Shown here one piece after another: positions 44,282-52,467 of a stretch of DNA of 64,000 nt. The notes below the pieces were generated by a model. That model searched no databases. It was not told where the DNA came from and saw only the letters and a program-made list of their open reading frames with translations. Source of the DNA: Emticicia agri (GTDB taxonomy: Bacteria > Bacteroidota > Bacteroidia > Cytophagales > Spirosomataceae); the NCBI RefSeq assembly GCF_004168285.1, contig NZ_SEWF01000006.1, positions 1 through 64,000 of the forward strand. Direction: 5' to 3'. Numbering within the stretch: the first letter of the stretch is position 1; each line of letters begins with the position of its first letter. Both the position numbers and the translations under genes were made by a program.

Positions 44282-44953
44282 ATGATTCATGCACCGACTT
44301 TACAGTTTTTAGAAGATTTAAAGGCCAATAACAACAAACCCTGGTTTGATGCCAACCGCAGAACTTACGAAACCGCCAAACAGAATTTCGGAGAGGTGGT
44401 TGCACAACTTATTAAAGGTATTGGTAAGTTTGATAAAGCTATTGAAGAGAGCAATTTACAGGTAAAAGACTGTATCTTTCGTATCAACCGTGATGTGCGG
44501 TTTTCAAAAGATAAATCGCCCTATAAAACAAATTTTGGCGCATGGTTTAATGCAGGAGGTAAAAAAGTACATGGCGCAGGCTACTATTTTCATATTGATG
44601 CCAAAGAATGTTTTTTTGCCGGAGGTGTGTGGATGCCCGAAAATGCTGACCTGAAGAAAATCCGTGATGAAATTGACTATAACTACGAAGAAATAAAGGC
44701 AATCATTGATGCCGCTCCTTTCAGAAAATATTTCCCGAATGGGCTTGACAGAGAAGCCGCCACTACACGTCCACCCAAAGGATATGATGAGAGTAATCCT
44801 GCCATAGAACTGCTTAAACTGAAAAGTTTTACTGTTTCACAAAGTTTTCCTGCTACTAAAGTATTAAGTCAGGGTTTTATAGAAGAAATATTAGCAGGCT
44901 TTGAAGCCATGTATCCTTATGTACAGTTTTTGAATAGAGCGATAAGGGGGTAA
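44282..44953 (+). CDS. DUF2461 domain protein
   Basis: 223 residues, full-length DUF2461 (TIGR02453). TLQFLEDLKANNNKPWFDANR, IFRINRDVRFSKDKSPYKTNFGAW and GAGYYFHIDAKECFFAGGVWMPE are the family signatures. Cytoplasmic, function unknown. It lies 49 bp after the dehydrogenase. Confidence 0.9.
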   Translation: MIHAPTLQFLEDLKANNNKPWFDANRRTYETAKQNFGEVVAQLIKGIGKFDKAIEESNLQVKDCIFRINRDVRFSKDKSPYKTNFGAWFNAGGKKVHGAGYYFHIDAKECFFAGGVWMPENADLKKIRDEIDYNYEEIKAIIDAAPFRKYFPNGLDREAATTRPPKGYDESNPAIELLKLKSFTVSQSFPATKVLSQGFIEEILAGFEAMYPYVQFLNRAIRG

Positions 44954-44957
44954 GGGA

Positions 44958-45107
44958 ATTGTGAATTGCGAATGGTGAATTAGTGAATAATTCAATTAAC
45001 TCACTAAAATTATGAAACATAGTGCACTATTGGGTAAATTATGGCAAATCGTTTATCTAATATTCACTAATTCACCCGCGCGGCGTCCGCATTCGTTATT
45101 CACGATT
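44958..45107. repeat. Dispersed palindrome family B, copy 2
   Basis: The left arm runs ATTGTGAATTGCGAATGGTG then AATTAGTGAAT; the right arm contains ATTCACTAATTCACC, a CGCGCGGCGTCCGC interruption, then ATTCGTTATTCACGATT. It matches the family at 36056-36226. Confidence 0.8.
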
Positions 45108-45157
45108 AAAAACAATCACTCAATACAGATGAACTATTTTACTCGTATATATGTATA

Positions 45158-45170
45158 TACATTAAATGTA
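45158..45170. promoter_or_regulatory. Operator-like palindrome TACATT-A-AATGTA
   Basis: A perfect 13-bp palindrome 11 bp before the pirin start, preceded by another AT palindrome (GTATATATGTATATAC, 45145-45160) and followed by a half site AAATGTA. The layout suits a MarR/HxlR-type repressor of the pirin-FMN reductase operon. The regulator is not identified here. Confidence 0.45.
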
Positions 45171-45181
45171 AATGTATTAAA

Positions 45182-45898
45182 ATGAAAGCCATCTATTATA
45201 AAGCGTCAGAAAGAGGGCATGCCAATCATGGTTGGTTAGATGCCTGGCATTCTTTCAGTTTTGCAGGGTTTCATAATCCTGAAAAAGTGCATTTCGGTGC
45301 ATTAAGAGTATTGAACGATGATATGATTATAGGAGGCAGAGGCTTTGGTATGCACCCACACGACAACATGGAGATTGTGACAATTCCGCTTTCAGGGGAT
45401 TTAGAACATTCTGACAGTATGGGGAATACAGGAGCTATTGGTAAAGGAGAGGTACAAATCATGTCTGCTGGTACAGGAATTTATCATTCAGAGAGAAACA
45501 AGAATATCGACAAAGCACTTAGATTGTTGCAAATCTGGGTATTTCCGAAGTTAAGAGATATTCAGCCACGTTACGACCAGAGAGCGTTTCCGGTTGAAGG
45601 TAGAAAAAATCAGTTGCAGACTATTGTTTCTCCCTTGGACGGTCAAGATGGAGGAATGGGTATCAATCAGGATGCCTGGTTTTCTTTAACTAACCTTGAA
45701 CAAGGCAAAGAACTCAACTATACAGTCAAACTGCTTACTAATGGCATATATGTCTTTGTGATTGAGGGAGAAGCCGAAATAAACGGACAGGTATTAGGTC
45801 GTAGAGATGCTTTAGGTATCAGTGAAACCAATGAAATAACCATTAAAGCCAATACAGACTCGGAAATCTTGTTGATAGATGTACCGATGTCATTTTGA
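45182..45898 (+). CDS. Pirin-family cupin protein (YhaK/quercetinase type)
   Basis: 238 residues. The N-terminal cupin has the pirin signature GGRGFGMHPHDNMEIVTIPLSGDLEHSDSMGN with metal ligands of the His-x-His...Glu type, then IMSAGTGIYHSERN. The second cupin is degenerate. Related proteins open flavonols or respond to redox stress. It is followed by an FMN reductase whose start is 23 bp after its stop. Confidence 0.9.
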   Translation: MKAIYYKASERGHANHGWLDAWHSFSFAGFHNPEKVHFGALRVLNDDMIIGGRGFGMHPHDNMEIVTIPLSGDLEHSDSMGNTGAIGKGEVQIMSAGTGIYHSERNKNIDKALRLLQIWVFPKLRDIQPRYDQRAFPVEGRKNQLQTIVSPLDGQDGGMGINQDAWFSLTNLEQGKELNYTVKLLTNGIYVFVIEGEAEINGQVLGRRDALGISETNEITIKANTDSEILLIDVPMSF

Positions 45899-45921
45899 TA
45901 AGAATCTTAAACCAGAGAAAA

Positions 45922-46497
45922 ATGAAAATTGAAATCATTTCAGGAAGCCCAAGACAAGAAAGCCTTACGGCAAGAGTAGCCAGGTATCTACATAAACATT
46001 TAAGCGAAATTACTGATGCCGAAGTGGGTATTATTGATGTAAGAACCTACGAATTACCGTTTGTGCAAAAAGTATGGACTTCGAAAGAAGTTGTTCCGGC
46101 ACAATGGAACGAATTAGGTGAGCGTATGTTTTCGGCAGATGCCTTTGTACTGGTAACACCTGAGTATAATGGTAGCTACTCGCCAGCAATGAAAAATCTG
46201 TTAGACCATTTCCCGAAACAGTTACATAAACCTTTTGGTATCGTAACGGCTTCGCCGGGAGTGATGGGTGGTATGCGGGCAAGCCAGCAAATGATAACTT
46301 TGGTAGCTGCTTTGTTTGGTATTGTATCGCCACATATGCTGATTGTGCCGACAGTCGATAAGAAGTTCGATGCCGAAGGGAATTTAACAGACCCAACCTT
46401 CTTAAAGGCCATTGAGCTATTTACCAACGAATATATATGGCTGGTAAATAAAATAGTGGTTAAAACAGAAGAACAAGTATTACAACCACATGCGTAG
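45922..46497 (+). CDS. NADPH-dependent FMN reductase
   Basis: 191 residues from ATG 45922 (MKIEIISGSPRQESLT). The flavodoxin-like fold carries the phosphate-binding SGSPRQES loop, VLVTPEYNGSYSPAMKNLLDHF and TASPGVMGGMRASQQM. It reduces FMN or quinones with NADPH. It sits between two pirin genes in one operon, suggesting a redox or quinone stress function. Confidence 0.9.
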   Translation: MKIEIISGSPRQESLTARVARYLHKHLSEITDAEVGIIDVRTYELPFVQKVWTSKEVVPAQWNELGERMFSADAFVLVTPEYNGSYSPAMKNLLDHFPKQLHKPFGIVTASPGVMGGMRASQQMITLVAALFGIVSPHMLIVPTVDKKFDAEGNLTDPTFLKAIELFTNEYIWLVNKIVVKTEEQVLQPHA

Positions 46498-46525
46498 TGC
46501 TAAAGGAAGCACGCAATTTACAACA

Positions 46526-47380
46526 ATGAAAGCTCGTAATATTCAGCATACAAGTTTTGCTAATGAGGTTCAGATGGGACCCATGCGGGTGAAACAACCT
46601 TTGCCTGCTACCAATATCAGGCAGATGAGTCCGTTTATTTTGTTACACCATGCAGGGCCTACTTACTATAACCCTGATACCAGTAAACCTCGTTTGAGCC
46701 CTCACCCTCACAGAGGATTCGAGCCTGTTACCTTTTTATTTCAGGGTAAAATACATCATAAAGATTCATTAGGCAATGAGGGTTTCCTAAATGCCGGAGA
46801 TGTACAATGGATGACCTCCGGTAAAGGAATTATCCATTCAGAAGGTCCCTCAGCAGAGTTTATGCAAGAGGGAGGCAATTTTGAACTGATACAATTATGG
46901 GTAAATCTGCCACGGGTACATAAAATGACAGAACCTAAGTATCAGCACCTGACCAAAGAAACCATGCCTGTAATCAAAGAGGACGGATTGGAATTGCAGT
47001 TAGTAGCCGGGAATTACAAAGGTCAAACAGGTGCTGCCTCAACATTTTCACCGATACTGGCGATGATGGTACATTTTGATGCAGGTGCAAAAACTTTCTT
47101 TGAGTTACCAGACTCTTATAATGCCCTGGTATATGTGCTTGACGGAGAGATAAAAACCAACGAAACCACAGTAGAAAAATTGAATATGGTTACTTTTGAC
47201 CATGAGGGAGAGGGGATAGACTTTGAGGCAGTTAGTAAAGGTAAACTGTTATTGTTAGCAGGTGAACCTATTCAGGAACCCCTTTCTACCTACGGGCCTT
47301 TTGTCATGAATTATCCTGCTGAACTGAAACAGGCGATAGAAGATTATGAATTGGGCTTAATGGGAGTTTTAGAAGATTAA
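46526..47380 (+). CDS. Pirin-family protein
   Basis: About 284 residues from ATG 46526 (MKARNIQHTSFANEVQMG); an upstream ATG at 46490 overlaps the previous gene by 8 bp. The pirin cupin shows PHPHRGFEPVTFLFQGKIHHKDSLGNEG and WMTSGKGIIHSE, with the C-terminal pirin half (LLLAGEPIQEPLSTYGPFVMN). It is longer than the first pirin and of the classical two-domain type. Confidence 0.9.
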   Translation: MKARNIQHTSFANEVQMGPMRVKQPLPATNIRQMSPFILLHHAGPTYYNPDTSKPRLSPHPHRGFEPVTFLFQGKIHHKDSLGNEGFLNAGDVQWMTSGKGIIHSEGPSAEFMQEGGNFELIQLWVNLPRVHKMTEPKYQHLTKETMPVIKEDGLELQLVAGNYKGQTGAASTFSPILAMMVHFDAGAKTFFELPDSYNALVYVLDGEIKTNETTVEKLNMVTFDHEGEGIDFEAVSKGKLLLLAGEPIQEPLSTYGPFVMNYPAELKQAIEDYELGLMGVLED

Positions 47381-47384
47381 CCAC

Positions 47385-47528
47385 CGTGTCACGGCTCTAC
47401 TCGTCAGCAAAAGACCGTGGCACGGTTATTCTGAAATCTATCTGTCATGAAATATCCCAAATTATAACATTTCAGGCTAAGCCCAGTGTGCCACGCCCGC
47501 TTAAGTTCGAGTAGAGGCGTGACACACT
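47385..47528. repeat. Palindromic repeat family C, copy 1 (two hairpins)
   Basis: Hairpin one involves CCGTGTCACGG and CCGTGGCACGG (47384-47425). Hairpin two pairs AGTGTGCCACGCC (47485-47497) with GGCGTGACACACT (47516-47528). The GTGCCACGC core recurs at 48712-48758. It fills the gap between convergent genes and could terminate both. Confidence 0.8.
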
Positions 47529-47533
47529 AGGCA

Positions 47534-48337
47534 TTACTTCTGCACACCTTCTTTAGGGGCTTGCTGTTTATAAACTCTCTCAGCCACAATTTCGTCAGGT
47601 GTAATGCTGCTCATGGCTACCTGTAGCTTGTTATTAAAGCCCGATACTACCATATCATCTCCGTTCATCAGCGCATTGTATCCATCCAAAGCCACTTCAG
47701 CCGGGTCAGCTAATTTGCCGTCTTTTACAGTTTTAGAATGTAACATATCTGCTTTTCTGAAAAAATCGGTTGCCGTAGCTCCCGGTAGAAGCGAGGTAAT
47801 CACAACTCCGCTATCTTTTACCTCGGCACGAATCGCCTCTGTAAATGAGTGAACAAAGGCTTTTGTACCATGATACACTGCCTGAAAAGGCCCGGGTACT
47901 TTACTGGCTACAGAAGCGAGGTTCAGAATTTTACCGCTTTTTCGCTCTACCATTTCTATCAGAAACAGTTTGGTAAGGGCTACCAGACTAGTAATATTCA
48001 ACTGGATAATATCTATCTCACGTTCAATATCGGTATTAATAAACTCTCCGTATTGCCCTTGTCCGGCATCGTTTACTAAAATATCTACCTGTAAGCCCTG
48101 CGATTTTACAAAATCATATACCTCGAAAGGTGCATTTTTCTTAAATAAATCTTTGGCAAAGGTAACTACACCAATTTTATAAGCTGAGGTTAGTTCATGA
48201 GACACTCTGTCAAGCTCTTCCTGGCTACGGGCAACAATCAATAGATTATAACCGTCTTTTGCCAAAAGCCGAGCCAATTCATAACCAATACCGCTTGTTC
48301 CGCCTGTAATCAATACGTATTTCTTGTTCTTAGTCAT
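47534..48337 (-). CDS. Short-chain dehydrogenase/reductase (SDR)
   Basis: 267 residues from Met 48337 (MTKNKKYVLITGGTSGIG). NAD(P)-binding TGGTSGIG, NDAGQGQYG, catalytic Ser in LNLASVAS and YHGTK (Tyr-x-x-x-Lys). Cytoplasmic, substrate unknown. The C-terminal ~40 residues extend past the SDR core, as in the DltE/YqjQ-like group. Confidence 0.9.
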   Translation of the reverse strand: MTKNKKYVLITGGTSGIGYELARLLAKDGYNLLIVARSQEELDRVSHELTSAYKIGVVTFAKDLFKKNAPFEVYDFVKSQGLQVDILVNDAGQGQYGEFINTDIEREIDIIQLNITSLVALTKLFLIEMVERKSGKILNLASVASKVPGPFQAVYHGTKAFVHSFTEAIRAEVKDSGVVITSLLPGATATDFFRKADMLHSKTVKDGKLADPAEVALDGYNALMNGDDMVVSGFNNKLQVAMSSITPDEIVAERVYKQQAPKEGVQK

Positions 48338-48711
48338 GACTATCTGATGTGAATGATTATGAACAAAGAAGCGAAAAAACAGCACCACCCGTATTTTTAT
48401 GGAAAATGAGGGTTAATGAGGGAGGAAATCAACAAAGAGCCATGACTTGAGGAATAATGCCTACATTGGACAAGAAGGAATAAATGGTCATTTTGTAGAG
48501 ACACAATACTATGTAATAAAATCACGCTCTGTATTTCTTTCTATCCTAAATAATATAGTCGAGCAAGACGAGTGAAATTATGGCAAACTAACAAGCAATA
48601 GTACGCAGACTGGTGATTTGCCAGCTAACCTGTCCTGTAAGTTAATTGATATGGGATTGGTCGGTTACTTTTTAAATTGACAAAGCTCTTGGATAGTAAT
48701 TCAAGCGTCCT
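48338..48711. other. Intergenic region, no gene seen
   Basis: About 370 bp between two minus-strand genes. It contains TTGTAGAGACACAATACTAT (48496-48515), half of a commonly dispersed palindrome, and no supportable gene. Confidence 0.5.
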
Positions 48712-48758
48712 AACCGTGCCACGCACTTTTACGGACGAGGATATGCGTGGCACGGTGG
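48712..48758. repeat. Palindromic repeat family C, copy 2
   Basis: A perfect 13-bp inverted repeat ACCGTGCCACGCA / TGCGTGGCACGGT with a ~20-nt loop, just before the 3' end of the minus-strand DinB gene. It can serve as its terminator stem. Confidence 0.8.
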
Positions 48759-48760
48759 TA

Positions 48761-49243
48761 TCAGGCATTATAAATATTCTGAAATTTACTTGTAATACTT
48801 GCATCAGGCAGAATGGCTTTCAAATGATGTTTCAGGTGCTCTACATAATCTTCCATGATAAAAGCTAAGGTAAAAGGCCCACTGCCCTCAATGCTGATAG
48901 TGTTTGACAGATATGCCGGATTAACTGATTCAATAATATGGGCAATGTGCAGGTTATAGGCATACCAGAAGTTAATAATCTCTTTCCAATTTCTGTGGTT
49001 ATAGCGTTGCTCAGCTACCCAGAAATCCTGCGCATAACCTACAAAGTCTATATGCGGTTGCGCCATTGTTCTCACAAATTTATGCTGGTTGTTAGTAGCA
49101 GAATCTATCAGATGCCCTAAAATCTCTTTTTTCGACCACTTATTTGGTTGTGGTTTAATACTGGCATCTTCCTCAGAAATAACTTGTAGTAAAGGCAAAA
49201 CTTCCTGTAAAGTCTGGCATAAGTAATCGGCAACGGCTTTCAT
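48761..49243 (-). CDS. DinB-family protein
   Basis: 160 residues. KWSKKEILGHLIDSATNNQHKF carries the first metal His and YVEHLKHHLKAIL the C-terminal His pair of the four-helix DinB fold. It differs from the other DinB protein at 34734-35243. The last codons are adjacent to a palindromic repeat. Confidence 0.85.
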   Translation of the reverse strand: MKAVADYLCQTLQEVLPLLQVISEEDASIKPQPNKWSKKEILGHLIDSATNNQHKFVRTMAQPHIDFVGYAQDFWVAEQRYNHRNWKEIINFWYAYNLHIAHIIESVNPAYLSNTISIEGSGPFTLAFIMEDYVEHLKHHLKAILPDASITSKFQNIYNA

Positions 49244-49347
49244 TTTTATTGCTATATTTATATGAGCAGGTAAAACTATTAAAATTGAATGGTTTTGCTA
49301 ACATTTGGTAGATATTTGCGGTTCATAATCAATAAAATAAAAAACAG

Positions 49348-49944
49348 ATGGATACTTTGTTGAATGACGATTATTGGAGTCAACGGTACAAAGAGGAGCA
49401 AACAGGTTGGGATATTGGCTATGTATCCACACCGCTAAAAGAGTATTTCGACCAACTGACAGATAAGAATGTAGCTATACTGATTCCGGGTTGTGGAAAC
49501 TCTTATGAGGCAGAATATCTGCTGCGGCACGGCTTTGCAGATATTACCCTGATTGATATTTCGGTGGTTTTAGTAGAACGTTTGCAGGAAAAGTTACAAT
49601 TTTACATCGAAAATGGGAACTGTCGGGTAATTCATCAGGATTTCTTCCAGCATACAGGTCAATACGATCTGATTATTGAGCAAACCTTTTTATCAGCTAT
49701 CCATCCTGCACTCAGGCCGAAATATGCCGAGCAGATGTATAACCTGCTAAAGCCCGAGGGTAAGTTAGTAGGGGTAATTTTTGATTTTCCGTTCGAGGGT
49801 GGGCCGCCATTTGGTGGTTCAAAAGAAGAATACCTGACCATGTTTGAGCCATATTTTCGACCTGTTATTTTTGAGAGATGCTTTAATTCGGTGCCACCAA
49901 GGGCAGGAAACGAATTATTTATTCGCCTCAATCGTAAAGAATAA
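49348..49944 (+). CDS. TPMT-family SAM-dependent methyltransferase
   Basis: 198 residues. YWSQRYKEEQTGWDIGYVSTPLKEYF is the thiopurine/thiol methyltransferase opening; IPGCGNSYEAEYLL is SAM motif I; LIIEQTFLSAIHP is motif IV. The substrate is probably a thiol or halide. It is 45 bp before the thioesterase gene. Confidence 0.88.
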   Translation: MDTLLNDDYWSQRYKEEQTGWDIGYVSTPLKEYFDQLTDKNVAILIPGCGNSYEAEYLLRHGFADITLIDISVVLVERLQEKLQFYIENGNCRVIHQDFFQHTGQYDLIIEQTFLSAIHPALRPKYAEQMYNLLKPEGKLVGVIFDFPFEGGPPFGGSKEEYLTMFEPYFRPVIFERCFNSVPPRAGNELFIRLNRKE

Positions 49945-49989
49945 TCTATCCAAGCATTTTTACCAACAAACTATTAGAATACATATTTT

Positions 49990-50511
49990 ATGCAGAAAGC
50001 CAGAAAAGCACAGGAGTCGCTTACAGTAATGACAGAAATGGTTTTTCCGAATGATACCAATACCCTGGGAAATCTGATGGGAGGAAACCTGATGAGACTA
50101 TTAGACATAGCAGGAGCTATTGCCGCCCAGAAACACTGTAATCGGATTGTTGTGACCGCATCGGTTGATAATGTTTCGTTCAAAGAAGCAATCCCGTTAG
50201 GCTCGGTAGTTACCTTACAGGCCAAAGTAACCAGAGCATTCAATTCATCGCTCGAAGTAGGAATTGATGTATGGGCAGAGAATATTCCGGCCGGAACAAA
50301 GGTATATACCAATAAAGCCTTTATGACTTTTGTTGCTGTTGACCAGGTGGGTCGCCCTATTGAAGTACCACCTGTTGAACCGGAAACTACTGAAGAAAAA
50401 GAATTATATGCAGGGGCTTTACGCCGCCGCCAGTTAAGACTGGTACTGGCAGGCAGAATGAAGCCGGAAGAAGCCAAAGAACTGAAAGAGATATTTAAAC
50501 TCGATGTGTAA
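49990..50511 (+). CDS. Hotdog-fold acyl-CoA thioesterase (YciA/BACH type)
   Basis: 173 residues. MTEMVFPNDTNTLGNLMGGNLMRLLDIAGAIAA is the hallmark of this family, with catalytic residues in NTLGNLMGG and VDNVSFKEAI. The C-terminal extension (YAGALRRRQLRLVLAGRMKPEEAKEL) is typical of Bacteroidota members. It hydrolyses acyl-CoA. Likely co-transcribed with the methyltransferase. Confidence 0.9.
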   Translation: MQKARKAQESLTVMTEMVFPNDTNTLGNLMGGNLMRLLDIAGAIAAQKHCNRIVVTASVDNVSFKEAIPLGSVVTLQAKVTRAFNSSLEVGIDVWAENIPAGTKVYTNKAFMTFVAVDQVGRPIEVPPVEPETTEEKELYAGALRRRQLRLVLAGRMKPEEAKELKEIFKLDV

Positions 50512-50562
50512 AAGTTGTTAGACTTTACAAATAAAGGTTATCATAATTAAAGGAGCGACTTG

Positions 50563-50656
50563 AATCCCGTAGGGATGGTATATCGGTAGAAAAAAAGATA
50601 AAATAATCCTTAAGTCCCGTAGGGACGATATATTAATATACCATCCCTACGGGATT
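50563..50656. repeat. Palindromic repeat family D (CCCGTAGGGA)
   Basis: A perfect 21-bp inverted repeat (beginning AATCCCGTAGGGATGGTATA, 50563-50583) pairs with 50636-50656. A third half-copy, AAGTCCCGTAGGGACGATAT, lies in the loop. The core AGTCCC-TAC-GGGACT also occurs inside the insertion at 54104-54180. Confidence 0.85.
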
Positions 50657-50720
50657 ACAATTTCGGCGATAAAATGGGTATTCTGATTATAAATGTTTAT
50701 TTGCTAAAATCTAATCTTTA

Positions 50721-51533
50721 CTATGCGTTTTTTAAGGTCTGTTCAGGAAACAAATAAGGTTGTTCTATCAACCAGGAAGTAGTTCTGAATGTAAAACCTT
50801 CACGTTGTAGAAATGCCATTAACTGGTTAAACCTCTCTTGCATGCTGCGTCCGTTGTTTCTTTTTAAATAAAAAGGATACTTTGCTCCATTAGGCAAATC
50901 GGTATAATCTGTAAATTCCCAGGGGTGAAAATACAAATGCAGGTAACCGTCTGCCTCGGCTACTTTTTTGCATAAATACAAAAAATAAGACAAAGGATAA
51001 TTATGAAAGGCTATCCAGAACAACGGCAGACGCCATTTGGGTGATACCGAAGCAGGTACATGAATGAGCCCGTTCTGCTGAAAAACAGTTCTCGGAATAT
51101 GTCGGTAATCATACCTGCCGGGTAGATAGGTCGGATTATAAGAGGCGTTATATTGATACCCTGCTGCCAGCAAATCGGCATCTGATACAGGAGCCATGCG
51201 TGGCATTCTGAATCCCTTTACTTCTTTTTGTGTAATATCTTCTAAAACCCTTTTAGAGTTCCGTAAATCTTCTGTCTGGTGGCTCGAATGGTAATAATTA
51301 TGGGAGGCAACTTCGTGTGTCTCGCTAATGGCCCTTATACTCGCTGATTGTGCCAGTGCATACACGCTGGTGCAATAAAACGTAGCGTTGGCATCGTATT
51401 TATCTAAAATCTGAAGTACACGCTTCAAGCCAGTTTCTGAGGTAGCAATCTGTTCCTCCATCGATGGTTTGCCGCCATACTCAAAGGGCATATCAAATTC
51501 TTCTACATCAAAACTGAGAATAGCTGTTTTCAT
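50721..51533 (-). CDS. Polysaccharide deacetylase family protein
   Basis: 270 residues from Met 51533 (MKTAILSFDVEEFD). NodB-type motifs: SFDVEEFD (metal Asp), EVASHNYYHSSH (metal His pair), RMPRMAPVSD and HLYFHPWEF. There is no signal peptide, so it probably acts on cytoplasmic or lipid-linked sugars. Its start overlaps the end of the glycosyltransferase gene by 26 bp, so the two are coupled. Confidence 0.85.
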   Translation of the reverse strand: MKTAILSFDVEEFDMPFEYGGKPSMEEQIATSETGLKRVLQILDKYDANATFYCTSVYALAQSASIRAISETHEVASHNYYHSSHQTEDLRNSKRVLEDITQKEVKGFRMPRMAPVSDADLLAAGYQYNASYNPTYLPGRYDYRHIPRTVFQQNGLIHVPASVSPKWRLPLFWIAFHNYPLSYFLYLCKKVAEADGYLHLYFHPWEFTDYTDLPNGAKYPFYLKRNNGRSMQERFNQLMAFLQREGFTFRTTSWLIEQPYLFPEQTLKNA

Positions 51534-52467
51534 AAATATTATGTTCCTGAACAATGTATAGCGGACGTTCCTTATTCTGAATAAGTATTTTGCCTATATA
51601 CAAGCCAATAATTCCTAAAATAAACAAGTTTAATCCGCCAAAAAAGGCAATGGTAATAATCACCGAACTCCAACCGTCAACAGCCTCTCCGCTGAAAAAA
51701 CTGTAAAGCACATAAGGCAGATAGAGAAATGAAGCAACGGCAATCATAAGCCCTAAATAAATAGCCCCATGAAGCGGCTTTACACTGAAAGAAGTAATAC
51801 CCGCCAAGGCGAGTTTAATCATCTTTTTCAAAGTATATTTACTTTCGCCTGAAAAACGTTTGTGTGGTTGATAAGGCAGGTTTATTTGCTTAAACCCAAT
51901 CCACTGAATCATACCACGCAAAAAAACATCTTGCTCTTTAGAGTTTTTCAGGGTTTGGGCTACCTGCCTGTCTATTAGCCGAAAATCTGCCTGTCCGGGC
52001 TCCAGAGACAGGTTACTGAGTTGATTGATAATTTTGTAAAACCACTGACTCGATTGCTTTTTAAACCAAGATAAATCTCGGTCTTCTTCACGCAGGGTAT
52101 TTACAATATTTACACGTTTCTGTAGCCATGTTTCAATCAGTACAGGTATCATGGCAGGTGGGTGCTGCAGGTCGCTGTCCATCATAATAATGGCATCGGC
52201 ATCAATCGAATCAATACCTGCTTTCAGGGCAACCTGTTGTCCGAAATTTCTTGAAAAAGACAGGTATTTTACCGATTGGTCTTCTTGTGCCAGATTTCTG
52301 ATAATCCGTAGTGTACCATCGGTACTACCATCGTTTACAAAGCAGAATTCAAAGGTGTAAGGTAGTCTGTCAATCACATTTTTTACAGCATTATAAAAAA
52401 CGAGTACATTTTCGTTTTCGTTATAAGCAGCAGACAGAATACAGATTTTTAATCTTGAAATATCCAT
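51508..52467 (-). CDS. GT2 glycosyltransferase with C-terminal membrane helices
   Basis: 319 residues from Met 52467 (MDISRLKICILSAAYNENENVLVFYNAV); a longer reading to 52650 runs inside the upstream gene and is rejected. FVNDGSTDGT and IMMDSDLQHPPAMIP are the nucleotide-sugar and metal motifs. It continues with RKRFSGESKYTLKKMIKLALAGITSFS-like sequence and two transmembrane helices near the end, as in ArnC/DPM1 enzymes that load a sugar on undecaprenyl phosphate. It is the middle gene of a three-gene operon. Confidence 0.88.
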   Translation of the reverse strand: MDISRLKICILSAAYNENENVLVFYNAVKNVIDRLPYTFEFCFVNDGSTDGTLRIIRNLAQEDQSVKYLSFSRNFGQQVALKAGIDSIDADAIIMMDSDLQHPPAMIPVLIETWLQKRVNIVNTLREEDRDLSWFKKQSSQWFYKIINQLSNLSLEPGQADFRLIDRQVAQTLKNSKEQDVFLRGMIQWIGFKQINLPYQPHKRFSGESKYTLKKMIKLALAGITSFSVKPLHGAIYLGLMIAVASFLYLPYVLYSFFSGEAVDGWSSVIITIAFFGGLNLFILGIIGLYIGKILIQNKERPLYIVQEHNIYENSYSQF

